A stretch of DNA of 22,768 bases. Origin: Desulfobacterales bacterium (lineage in GTDB: Bacteria > Desulfobacterota > Desulfobacteria > Desulfobacterales > UBA2174_A). Both the position numbers and the translations under genes were made by a program. The notes beneath the pieces are model-generated. The model searched no databases and was not told the origin of the DNA. It saw only the letters and a program-made list of their open reading frames with translations. The stretch spans positions 1 through 22,768 of the forward strand of contig JALOPD010000028.1 in assembly GCA_025454075.1 (NCBI GenBank). The letters run 5' to 3'. Shown here one piece after another: positions 8,855-14,865 of this stretch (positions are counted from its first letter, which is position 1; each line of letters starts with the position of its first letter).

Positions 8855-8891
8855 AGCCCCGGGCGTGGGTAAAACCCGGATGGCCGGGGCT
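8855..8891 (-). promoter_or_regulatory. Leader hairpin before ilvD
   Basis: AGCCCCGG (8855-8862) pairs with CCGGGGCT (8884-8891), with a nested GGGT/ACCC stem (8867-8870 with 8874-8877). It sits in the dctM-ilvD gap, 25 bases before the ilvD start. It may tune readthrough or stabilise the mRNA. A TTGACA (8891-8896) beside it lacks a convincing -10 box. Confidence 0.45.
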
Positions 8892-8945
8892 GTCAAAACG
8901 TTATCAACGGGCGGAGTTGCCCGAAGGGCGCCGCCGCCTGTTGCG

Positions 8946-10226
8946 TCAATATCCCAGCAGGGTCTTCGGCAGCCAGGTGCTCAGCCAGGGGATATAGGTC
9001 ACCATCGCCAGCACGATCAGGGAGACGAAAAACGGCTTCCAGACGGCCTTGCCCAGGCGGTCGATGCTGACGTTGCCGACCCCGCAGACCGCAAACAAGA
9101 CCGCCCCCACCGGCGGCGTGACCAGCCCCAGCACGAGGTTGAGGCAGATGATGACGCCGATGTGGACCGGGTCGATGCCCATGGTGGCCGCGATCGGCGC
9201 CAGGACGGGGGTCACGATGACGATGCCGGGCGCTGTTTCAATCGGGATCCCGAGCACCAGCAGGAAAATGTTGATGAGAAACAGGATCATGTAGGGCGAC
9301 GTGGTCAGTTTGGAGATCCATTCGATCAGGATCTGCGGGATCTGATCGGCCGCCACGATCCAGGAGAAGGGCTCCGAGAGCGCGATCAGCAGCATGACCA
9401 TGCCGGACTCGAGCCCGGCCTGCAGCAGCACCTTGGGGAAGCTGCGCCAGGTCAGCTTGCGGTAGACGAAGACCCCCACGAGCACGGCATAGATCACGGT
9501 GACGCCGGCCGCCTCGGTGGGGGTGAACATGCCGCTCAGGATGCCGCCCATGATCAGGATGGGCATAAAAAGCGCCGGAATGGCCTTCCAGGCCGCGATC
9601 AGGATCTGCCTGGTGGGGGTCTTGGGGTCGGTGGGATAATTGCGCTTGCGGGCCACGTAGTACATGTAGACCATCAAGAAAAGGCCCAAAAGAAGCCCGG
9701 GTAAAACGCCGCCTAAAAACAGGGCGCCGACCGACACGTTGGCGGCGACCCCGTAGATAATGAACGGGATGCTGGGGGGGATGATGGGGCCCATGCAGGA
9801 GGCCACACTGGTCATGGCGGCGCCCACGTCTTCGTCGTAGCCGGCCGCCTTCATGGCCGGGATCATGACGACGCCGATGGCGACCGCGGTGGCCACGGCG
9901 GCCCCGGAGATGGCCGAGAAGATCGCGCAGGCCAGAATGGTGGCAAGCCCCAGCCCCCCCTTGATGTGCCCCAGGAGCAGGCGTGCGAAGCGCACCAGGT
10001 CCGGGGTGATGCCCCCCTCGTTCATGAGGTTGCCGGCCAGCATGAAGAGCGGGATGGCGAGCAGCGGGAACGTGGCCAGGCCGCCGAAGGTGGTCTGGAT
10101 CAAGGTGGTGATCGGGATGTTGCCGGTGATGAGGGCATAGGCCATGGCCGATCCGCCCAGGGCCACGGTGATGGGCGCGGAGATGCACAAGAGCCCGATG
10201 AAGGACAAAGCGAAAACGGCGATCAT
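8946..10226 (-). CDS. dctM: TRAP transporter large permease subunit (DctM family)
   Basis: The sodium-coupled membrane subunit of a TRAP transporter, 426 residues and strongly hydrophobic throughout, consistent with about 12 inner-membrane helices. Family marks include [20 protein letters not shown] (about 61-80), [23 protein letters not shown] (about 103-125), [15 protein letters not shown], and [14 protein letters not shown] in the second half. The ATG at 10226 overlaps the dctQ stop (ATGA) and has a strong AAAGGAG upstream. The same frame stays open far upstream inside dctQ, but that part is a shadow. It works with DctQ (10223-10714) and DctP (10796-11779). The substrate is set by DctP. 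Confidence 0.95.
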   Translation of the reverse strand: MIAVFALSFIGLLCISAPITVALGGSAMAYALITGNIPITTLIQTTFGGLATFPLLAIPLFMLAGNLMNEGGITPDLVRFARLLLGHIKGGLGLATILACAIFSAISGAAVATAVAIGVVMIPAMKAAGYDEDVGAAMTSVASCMGPIIPPSIPFIIYGVAANVSVGALFLGGVLPGLLLGLFLMVYMYYVARKRNYPTDPKTPTRQILIAAWKAIPALFMPILIMGGILSGMFTPTEAAGVTVIYAVLVGVFVYRKLTWRSFPKVLLQAGLESGMVMLLIALSEPFSWIVAADQIPQILIEWISKLTTSPYMILFLINIFLLVLGIPIETAPGIVIVTPVLAPIAATMGIDPVHIGVIICLNLVLGLVTPPVGAVLFAVCGVGNVSIDRLGKAVWKPFFVSLIVLAMVTYIPWLSTWLPKTLLGY

Positions 10227-10714
10227 GCGGCATCTCCTTTCGGCCCCAAACCGAGGAATGCAAAAAACTCCTCCAGCGTCAGGAAAAACATGATGAAGAA
10301 GCCCACCGGCAGCGCTGCATAGGGGAAGCTCATGATGAGGCCGATGGCCGGAGACGTCTGCTTCCAGTTGTAGATGGTCTGGAACAGGCCGAAGCCGAAC
10401 ATCATGCCGAAGAAAAACAGGGACGAGAGGTAGGCCAGGAATTTCAGTGCCCTGGCCACCCCCGGCGGCACGGATTCCACCACCGAATCCATCTTGACCT
10501 GGTAGCCTTTCTTCAGGCCCACCGCGCCCCCCAGCATCGAAGCCCACGCCAGGGAGTAGGTGGAGACCTCGCCGGACCAGGTGCTCATGCTTTGGAACAC
10601 GTAGCGGCCGATGACCTCGTAGGGGATGACGATGCCGATCACGGCCATGAAAAGAATCGTCCCCCAACTCCCGATTTTCATCATCAACTCGTTGAAACCC
10701 TGCAAAGCGCGCAT
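10223..10714 (-). CDS. dctQ: TRAP transporter small permease subunit (DctQ family)
   Basis: The small membrane subunit that pairs with DctM. It has 163 residues with four hydrophobic segments: about 15-32, 48-64, 88-108 and 128-152. The N-terminal helix carries the YEVIGRYVFQ wording typical of DctQ, followed by WSGEVSTYSLAW and KKGYQVKMD. It overlaps dctM by 4 bases, so the two are translationally coupled. It is separated from dctP by a GC-rich hairpin. The start at 10714 gives the normal family length. Confidence 0.93.
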   Translation of the reverse strand: MRALQGFNELMMKIGSWGTILFMAVIGIVIPYEVIGRYVFQSMSTWSGEVSTYSLAWASMLGGAVGLKKGYQVKMDSVVESVPPGVARALKFLAYLSSLFFFGMMFGFGLFQTIYNWKQTSPAIGLIMSFPYAALPVGFFIMFFLTLEEFFAFLGLGPKGDAA

Positions 10715-10744
10715 GTCCGGCCTCTCTGAGATGTCAGGATAAAC

Positions 10745-10782
10745 AACGGGCGCCCTTCTGTTGATCCGAGAGGGCGCCCGTT
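10745..10782 (-). terminator. Intra-operon attenuator hairpin between dctP and dctQ
   Basis: AACGGGCGCCC (10745-10755) pairs perfectly with GGGCGCCCGTT (10772-10782) across a 16-base loop, 13 bases after the dctP stop. On the minus strand a weak T-rich run (TTGTTTAT) follows. It probably lets the binding protein be made in excess over the permease. Confidence 0.65.
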
Positions 10783-10795
10783 CGTTTCATACGGG

Positions 10796-11779
10796 TTACT
10801 TCGCGTTCATGATGGCTTCGATGTCGGCTTTGCTGAACTGGCTGCTGAACTGCTCATAGATGGGAGCCATGGCCTTCTTGAAGCTCTCGCGGTCCACGTC
10901 GCGCACCACGGTGACGCCCTTGCTGGCGATTTCCTGAAGCTTGGCCTCTTCGGCGTCGCGGTTGGTCTTGCGCTGGAACTTGCCTGCCTCGTAGGAGGTT
11001 TTCACGAACAGCTCCTGGTCCTCCTTGGGCATGGCGTCGAAGGTCTTCTTGCTCATCAGGAAAGGGGACGGCGAATACACGTGGGCGGTCAAGGAGAAAT
11101 TCTTCTGCACGTCCCAGAACTTGGAAGCGTAGTAGACGGCGATCGGGTTCTCCTGGCCGTCGATGACTTTCTGCTGCAGTGCCGTGTAGACTTCGCCCCA
11201 GGCCATCGGAGTGGGGTTCAGGCCGGCTTCCTTCCAGGCCGCCAGATGGACCTTGTTTTCCATGGTGCGGATCTTGAGCCCCTTGGCGTCTTCGACTTTC
11301 TTGACCGACACCTTGGCGTTAGTGAGGTGCCGGAAGCCGTTCTCCCAGAAGGAGAGCGCCTTTATGTTGGCTTTTTCGAAGTCGTCGAGCAGCTTGCGGC
11401 CGATGGGGCCGTCCATCACCAGATCCACGTGGGCGTTGTCGCGGAACAAGAAGGGGAAGTCCAGGATGTTGATGGAGGGGCTGAAGCCGCCCAGCGGGCC
11501 GGTGGAGGTCACGAGCAGGTCGATGGCGCCCTGCTGGATGCCCTCGGTCATCTCGCGCTCGCCCTTGCCGAGCTGGTTGCTGGGATACAGCTTGATCTCG
11601 ATGCGGCCGTTGGTGCGCTCTTTGATGAGGTCGGCGAATTTCTGGGCGCCGACCATGTAGGGGTGGTCCATGCTCTGGGTGGAGGCCAGCTTCATCGTGG
11701 CCTTGTACTGCGCGGTGGCCGGGCCGGCCAGCGCAACGACCATCAGCACCGCGAGACCGAACACTAGAACTCTTTTCAT
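10796..11779 (-). CDS. dctP: TRAP transporter solute-binding protein (DctP family)
   Basis: A periplasmic binding protein that captures an organic acid for DctQM. It has 327 residues with a Sec signal peptide of about 24 residues (MKRVLVFG, hydrophobic core, GPATAQ). Family marks are the N-terminal KLASTQSMDHPYMVGAQKFA, LYPSNQLGKGEREM, and GLKIRTMEN, whose arginine usually salt-bridges the substrate carboxylate, followed by AWGEVYTALQQKVIDGQENP. The start at 11779 is fixed by AAGGAGG 7 bases upstream and by the signal peptide. It is the first gene of dctP-dctQ-dctM-ilvD, with a TTGACA promoter that begins inside the end of iclR. Ligand unknown; a carboxylate with a hydroxy or oxo group is likely, given the neighbouring dehydratase. 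Confidence 0.95.
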   Translation of the reverse strand: MKRVLVFGLAVLMVVALAGPATAQYKATMKLASTQSMDHPYMVGAQKFADLIKERTNGRIEIKLYPSNQLGKGEREMTEGIQQGAIDLLVTSTGPLGGFSPSINILDFPFLFRDNAHVDLVMDGPIGRKLLDDFEKANIKALSFWENGFRHLTNAKVSVKKVEDAKGLKIRTMENKVHLAAWKEAGLNPTPMAWGEVYTALQQKVIDGQENPIAVYYASKFWDVQKNFSLTAHVYSPSPFLMSKKTFDAMPKEDQELFVKTSYEAGKFQRKTNRDAEEAKLQEIASKGVTVVRDVDRESFKKAMAPIYEQFSSQFSKADIEAIMNAK

Positions 11780-11820
11780 TTTGATTCCTCCTTGCTGCCG
11801 ATTAGGGTTGAGTGGGGACT

Positions 11821-11833
11821 GCAACAGTGTTGC
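11821..11833. promoter_or_regulatory. Candidate IclR operator, perfect 6-1-6 palindrome
   Basis: GCAACAGTGTTGC is a perfect palindrome lying just downstream of the predicted dctP start of transcription and upstream of its ribosome site. That is a repressor position. The iclR gene ends about 30 bases away. Assignment to this IclR is inference. Confidence 0.5.
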
Positions 11834-11846
11834 CGATCAAGACCTA

Positions 11847-11876
11847 AATTTATTTTGGATCGCCGTCACCTGTCAA
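11847..11876 (-). promoter_or_regulatory. Promoter of dctPQM-ilvD
   Basis: Minus-strand TTGACA (11871-11876, consensus), 18-base spacer, TAAATT (11847-11852). The -35 box lies inside the 3' end of iclR; the start codon is about 70 bases downstream. Confidence 0.65.
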
Positions 11877-12753
11877 GCGCGTATTGCCGAATGGGAGGCC
11901 TGGGCCGTCCGGCCGCGAGAAAGGCGTTCTCCCTGTCTTCCTTTTCCGCTAAAGGCTTCCCGCTGGGAGCCGGTGGGACGAGCCCCAGCATTCGCGATAT
12001 CTCCATGGCCGCTTGTTTGATCTCCTTTTCGAAGCGCCGGATGGCGGCCGGTGTGAAGCGTTGAGCGGGCCCTGAGAGGCTGATGGCGGCCACCACGGCG
12101 CCGGTGCGGTCTCTGATCGGCGCGGCGACGCACTTCACGCCGAGATCGAGCTCTTCGTTGTCCAAAGCGATGCCTCGGCTGCGGACGGCTGCCAACTCTC
12201 GCTTGAGCCGGCGCGGTTCGGTGATCGTGTGGCGTGTGTGGGCGTTCAACCCTCGGGCGGCGATCAGGCGGTCGACTTCCTCAGCCGTCATGCCGCTCAT
12301 CAGGGCCTTTCCCACCCCGGTGCAGTGCATGGGGTTGCGCTGGCCGACCTGGTTGATGATGCGGATCGGATGGGAGCACTCCATCTTTTCGATGTAGAGA
12401 CACTGATGTCGGTCGGCCACGCACAGGTAGCAGGTTTCCTGGACCTTTTTAACCAGGCCCGCCATGGTGGGTCTGGCCACCGAACGCAGATCCAGGCTCA
12501 GATCGGCGACGTTGCCCAGGAACAGCACCTCCGGCCCCAGCCGGTATTCGCAGCGTCGCGGCGCCACCCGGGCCAAAAACCCCTCCTTTTCGAGAGTGGC
12601 CAGAATCCGCTGCACCGAGCTTTTGTGGTATTTCAGGGACGAGGCCAGGTCTTCCGCCGTCCACACCGTGTGCTGCGGGGAAAAGCGCTTGAGAAGCCGC
12701 AAGGTCTTCACCAGCGATTTGATCGCAACGCCCTTTGTTTCAAAAGCCGGCAT
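11866..12753 (-). CDS. IclR-family transcriptional regulator
   Basis: A DNA-binding regulator of 295 residues. An N-terminal winged helix spans about 10-85 (IKSLVKTLRLLKRFS, AEDLASSLKYHKSSVQRILATLEKEGFL, then a YRLGPEVLFLG wing). The C-terminal effector domain has PIRIINQVGQRNPMHCTGVGKA and, later, GIALDNEELDLGVKCVAAPIRD, both classic IclR wording. It lies 45 bases after panB and immediately before the dctP promoter, so it most likely senses a metabolite of this cluster and controls dctPQM-ilvD, and perhaps panB-iclR itself. IclR proteins can repress or activate; the palindrome at 11821-11833 would favour repression. The C-terminal 25 residues after SGKPLAEKED are poorly conserved. Confidence 0.95.
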   Translation of the reverse strand: MPAFETKGVAIKSLVKTLRLLKRFSPQHTVWTAEDLASSLKYHKSSVQRILATLEKEGFLARVAPRRCEYRLGPEVLFLGNVADLSLDLRSVARPTMAGLVKKVQETCYLCVADRHQCLYIEKMECSHPIRIINQVGQRNPMHCTGVGKALMSGMTAEEVDRLIAARGLNAHTRHTITEPRRLKRELAAVRSRGIALDNEELDLGVKCVAAPIRDRTGAVVAAISLSGPAQRFTPAAIRRFEKEIKQAAMEISRMLGLVPPAPSGKPLAEKEDRENAFLAAGRPRPPIRQYALDR

Positions 12754-12798
12754 GTCAGGTCCCGCCGCGGTTGAGAATTATATCGATCCCGGAGGTGC

Positions 12799-13650
12799 CT
12801 ACTTCTTTTTCTTCAACAGGTCGCGCAGCTTTTGCGATTCGACCTCGGGCATCCCGTAGCAATGCTCGGGCGCCGGGAAGCCGCCGGCCTTGACCTCCTC
12901 CTTGAAGACGTTCAGGGCCTGGACGATCTGTTCGCCGATGGCCGCGTACTTCTTGACGAACTTCGGCGTGAAGGCCTCGAACATGCCGAGCATGTCGTGG
13001 ACGATGAGGCACTGGCCGTCCACGTGGGGGCCGGCGCCGATGCCGACGATCGGGATCTCCGCGCGTTCGGCGACGATCTTCCCGACTTCCGGAGGCACCG
13101 CTTCGAGCAGGATCATGCAGACACCGGCCTCCTCGAGCATCCGGGCGTCTTCGATCAGCCGCAGGGCCGCGGCCGCGTCGCGTCCCTGCGCCTTGAAGCC
13201 CCCCAGCATGGCGATGGACTGAGGGGTCAGGCCCAAATGCCCGACCACCGGCACCGTGGCCCGGATCAGCGCCTTGACGGTGTCCAACACTTCGCGGCCG
13301 CCCTCGAGCTTGACCGCATCGCAGCCGCATTCGGCCATGAAGCGGCCGGCGTTGCGCACCGCCTCCTGCGCGCAGACCTGGTAGGTCATGTAGGGCATGT
13401 CGCCGATCAGAAAGACGTTGGGAGCGCCCTTGCGGACCGCCTGGGTGTGCGGGATCAGCAGGTCCATGGTCACCGGCAGCGTGGAGTCGTATCCGAAGGT
13501 GGTCATTCCGATCGAGTCTCCGACCAGGATGATGTCGATGCCGGCTTTTTCCTCGAACTGGGCCATGGGGAAATCATAGGCCGTGAGCCAAGTGATCGGT
13601 TGCTTGGCCCGCTTTTTTTCGAGCAGGGTGTGGACGGTGACTTTTTTCAC
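12799..13650 (-). CDS. panB: 3-methyl-2-oxobutanoate hydroxymethyltransferase (PanB)
   Basis: Transfers a hydroxymethyl group from 5,10-methylene-THF to 2-oxoisovalerate to make ketopantoate, the first committed step to pantothenate and CoA. It has 283 residues from a GTG at 13650. Expected residues are present: Asp in LVGDSIGM and Asp in IGDMPYM for magnesium, VKLEGG, HLGLTPQS, and the base Glu in LLEAVPPEV, then GIGAGPHVDGQ and KFVKKY. I prefer the GTG because GAAGGGG lies just before it and the protein then starts VKKVTVHTLLEKKR as in relatives; the ATG at 13668 is the alternative and has no ribosome site. panC and panD are not adjacent, which is unusual. Instead it heads a panB-iclR unit next to a TRAP transporter and IlvD-type dehydratase. 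Confidence 0.94.
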   Translation of the reverse strand: MKKVTVHTLLEKKRAKQPITWLTAYDFPMAQFEEKAGIDIILVGDSIGMTTFGYDSTLPVTMDLLIPHTQAVRKGAPNVFLIGDMPYMTYQVCAQEAVRNAGRFMAECGCDAVKLEGGREVLDTVKALIRATVPVVGHLGLTPQSIAMLGGFKAQGRDAAAALRLIEDARMLEEAGVCMILLEAVPPEVGKIVAERAEIPIVGIGAGPHVDGQCLIVHDMLGMFEAFTPKFVKKYAAIGEQIVQALNVFKEEVKAGGFPAPEHCYGMPEVESQKLRDLLKKKK

Positions 13651-13701
13651 GTTGGGGACCCCTTCCATGGGTGGATTTCGATTCCAATTGGGTGGAGCGG
13701 T

Positions 13702-13712
13702 ATCGAATCGAT
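13702..13712. promoter_or_regulatory. Palindrome at the panB transcription start
   Basis: ATCGA-A-TCGAT, a perfect 5-1-5 dyad just downstream of the panB -10 box. It could be a repressor site; the cognate protein is unknown. Confidence 0.35.
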
Positions 13713-13719
13713 GGGCTTC

Positions 13720-13748
13720 TTTATAGAAAACGGGCGGTGGGCCGTCAA
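13720..13748 (-). promoter_or_regulatory. Promoter of panB-iclR
   Basis: Minus-strand TTGACG (13743-13748), 17-base spacer, TATAAA (13720-13725). Both boxes are 5 of 6 to consensus; it is the best sigma-70-type promoter in the window. Confidence 0.75.
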
Positions 13749-13752
13749 GTAA

Positions 13753-13799
13753 AATATCGCATTAAGAAGTTCGATATCGTATTGCGATATTCATACGAT
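13753..13799. promoter_or_regulatory. Cluster of inverted ATATCG-type half-sites upstream of the panB promoter
   Basis: AATATCGCA (13753-13761) is inverted at 13783-13791; CGATATCG (13772-13779) is itself a palindrome; ATCGTAT (13776-13782) is inverted at 13793-13799. The cluster ends 4 bases before the -35 box, which suits an activator. Confidence 0.5.
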
Positions 13800-13949
13800 T
13801 GCCGCCGACCACGACCGGCCCCCGTCCGGTGCAAAAATTCGTCCGGCCTGTCCAGCGTAGAAGGCGGAAAATTGCAACTCCCCGGAAAAACGGTACAACT
13901 CCCTCCGCCGGTTTCGCGTCTTTTCGGCCCTCCCGCGCGCCCACCCGGT

Positions 13950-13977
13950 TTGACATACCCGCTGGGGTACCTATCCT
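13950..13977 (+). promoter_or_regulatory. Promoter with CsoR/RcnR-like operator in its spacer
   Basis: TTGACA (13950-13955), 16-base spacer, TATCCT (13972-13977). The spacer contains TACCC-GCTG-GGGTA (13956-13969), the pattern bound by CsoR/RcnR/FrmR (DUF156) repressors, which respond to copper, nickel, formaldehyde or sulfur species. The operator call rests on pattern likeness only. Confidence 0.5.
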
Positions 13978-14079
13978 TATACCAGTTGGGTGAAAGGTGC
14001 GGGCGGGAGCCCAACCACGATCGGCTTCCGAAACGACACAACCCGCCCGCGTGTGTCCAACCTGCAGAGAGGGGCTGCC

Positions 14080-14196
14080 ATGATGATCCAATACGTGTTC
14101 ATTGGCGTTTACATCGCGGCCATTCTGGGAATCATCTTCGCCGTCTTTCATGTGTCCCATCAAAGGCCAGGCGCCCACCATCGCCACGGCCATTGA
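14080..14196 (+). CDS. Small His-rich single-pass membrane protein
   Basis: A 38-residue protein I do not recognise. AGAGAGGGG lies 5 bases before the ATG at 14080, a strong ribosome site that picks this start. One hydrophobic helix spans residues 3-23 (IQYVFIGVYIAAILGIIFAVF). It is followed by a short polar tail in which six of the last fifteen residues are histidine (24, 27, 33, 34, 36, 38), ending HHRHGH. Such a tail could bind a transition metal. A promoter at 13950-13977 carrying a metal-type operator lies about 100 bases upstream, and a strong terminator follows at 14252, so it is a complete single-gene unit. Size recalls small subunits or assembly helpers of membrane complexes, but no family can be named. 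Confidence 0.65.
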   Translation: MMIQYVFIGVYIAAILGIIFAVFHVSHQRPGAHHRHGH

Positions 14197-14251
14197 GGTT
14201 TTCCCAGGTGAGAATCTGAAACACATTCTTTAAAATTCGACGTCTTGCGGT

Positions 14252-14293
14252 TAAAAAAAAATCGGGAGCCGTGTCGGCCCCCGATTTTTTTTG
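14252..14293. terminator. Bidirectional terminator between the miniprotein and tRNA-Ala
   Basis: ATCGGG (14261-14266) pairs with CCCGAT (14280-14285), with an inner GCC/GGC stem. It is flanked by an A-run on the left and a T-run on the right that extend the stem and serve as U-tracts on either strand. Confidence 0.9.
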
Positions 14294-14300
14294 AAAAAAG

Positions 14301-14376
14301 TGGTGGAGCTGAGGGGGATCGAACCCCTGGCCTCATGAATGCCATTCATGCGCTCTCCCAGCTGAGCTACAGCCCC
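14301..14376 (-). tRNA. tRNA-Ala (anticodon GGC)
   Basis: A full cloverleaf on the minus strand: acceptor GGGGCTG with CAGCTCC, D-arm GCTC/GAGC, anticodon stem CATGA/TCATG with loop ATGGCAT (anticodon GGC, reading GCC/GCU), and T-arm loop GTTCGATCC. Discriminator A and the encoded CCA end at 14301. 76 bases. Confidence 0.97.
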
Positions 14377-14392
14377 GGTAAAAATCCTTTTT

Positions 14393-14421
14393 TAGCTAAC
14401 AAAGATGCAAAACCATGTCAA
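14393..14421 (-). promoter_or_regulatory. Promoter of tRNA-Ala
   Basis: Minus-strand TTGACA (14416-14421), 17-base spacer, TAGCTA (14393-14398), giving a leader of about ten bases before the tRNA. The -35 is consensus, the -10 poor. Confidence 0.5.
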
Positions 14422-14448
14422 CAGTTATTTCGCCCAAAGCTGTTGACA
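14416..14448. promoter_or_regulatory. 9-bp inverted repeat joining two divergent -35 boxes
   Basis: TGTCAACAG (14416-14424) is perfectly inverted as CTGTTGACA (14440-14448). Each arm contains a TTGACA box, one per strand. Confidence 0.6.
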
Positions 14449-14471
14449 AAAGATGCCGTGAAAAATAAAAT
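14443..14471 (+). promoter_or_regulatory. Promoter of the zinc-ribbon gene
   Basis: TTGACA (14443-14448), 17-base spacer, TAAAAT (14466-14471): 11 of 12 consensus positions. Confidence 0.75.
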
Positions 14472-14553
14472 CAACATTTTGAAAATAATGCAATCCCAAG
14501 GACCTCGCCTGCGCCCTGGATCGGGGCATCGATCGGGCGGGGGGGCGCCAGAC

Positions 14554-14787
14554 ATGATGAACCCATTCACGAAAACGCCGCGCGGGGCCCGTAACCCGGG
14601 CGCTTACAAGGAGTTCGACGCCACCGAACTTTTTTGCCCGCGTTGCCGAAAGGCGGTCCCCGTCCGCAAGCGGCTGCTGCTGGTGCTTCCGGAGGGGGAG
14701 AAGTTCGAATACCTCTGCGTTTTGTGTTCCACCACCGTTGGGACAAAGATCAGCCGCGAGCAGAAAGCGCTGAAGCTGATCGTCTGA
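14554..14787 (+). CDS. Small zinc-ribbon protein, function unknown
   Basis: A 77-residue, probably cytoplasmic protein with two CxxC pairs, FCPRC and LCVLC, spaced by about 25 residues around the strand-like LLLVLPEGEKFEYL. This is a compact zinc ribbon; all four cysteines are present. The start is 14554 or the next ATG 14557, since GGGGGG lies about 8 bases upstream; an in-frame ATG at 14487 is possible but adds a low-complexity leader. It is expressed from the near-consensus promoter at 14443-14471, divergent from tRNA-Ala, and lies 78 bases before the ppiD-like gene on the same strand. There are no membrane segments. I do not recognise a named family. Confidence 0.75.
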   Translation: MMNPFTKTPRGARNPGAYKEFDATELFCPRCRKAVPVRKRLLLVLPEGEKFEYLCVLCSTTVGTKISREQKALKLIV

Positions 14788-14865
14788 GCCGGCGCAGAGA
14801 CGGCCGCAACGGTTCACCCCGTAGAAATTTCCGGCGGAAGCCGAATCGGATCGGAGAAACAACGA

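Larger units (their letters stand above)
13651..14079. other. Gene-free divergent region between panB and the His-rich miniprotein
   Basis: No credible gene; the open frames here lack ribosome sites and family similarity. It holds the panB promoter and its dyads (13702-13799), a C-rich tract (13800-13949), the plus-strand promoter with a metal-type operator (13950-13977), and a leader containing a GTTGGG/CCCAAC pair (13985-13990 with 14010-14015). Confidence 0.6.

Noticed and set aside
7982..8872. A 296-codon plus-strand frame opposite ilvD
   Set aside because: Shadow of ilvD with low-complexity composition.
8891..8896. Separate ilvD promoter starting with TTGACA
   Set aside because: No usable -10 box at 16-18 bases; the sequence is part of the leader hairpin region.
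10227..10667. Upstream extension of the dctM frame through dctQ
   Set aside because: The real DctQ lies here in another frame, with proper membrane helices; dctM has its own ATG and strong ribosome site at 10226.
13950..13982. MerR-type reading of the miniprotein promoter (long 19-20 base spacer)
   Set aside because: A 16-base spacer to TATCCT gives a better -10 than any box at 19-20, and the dyad does not match known MerR, CueR or ZntR operators.
13671..14219. A 182-codon plus-strand frame across the panB promoter region
   Set aside because: No ribosome site and no similarity; it covers promoters and is out of frame with the better-supported miniprotein.
14301..14376. tRNA-Ala as an integration site for a mobile element
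   Set aside because: No integrase, no duplicated tRNA 3' end and no composition shift next to it.
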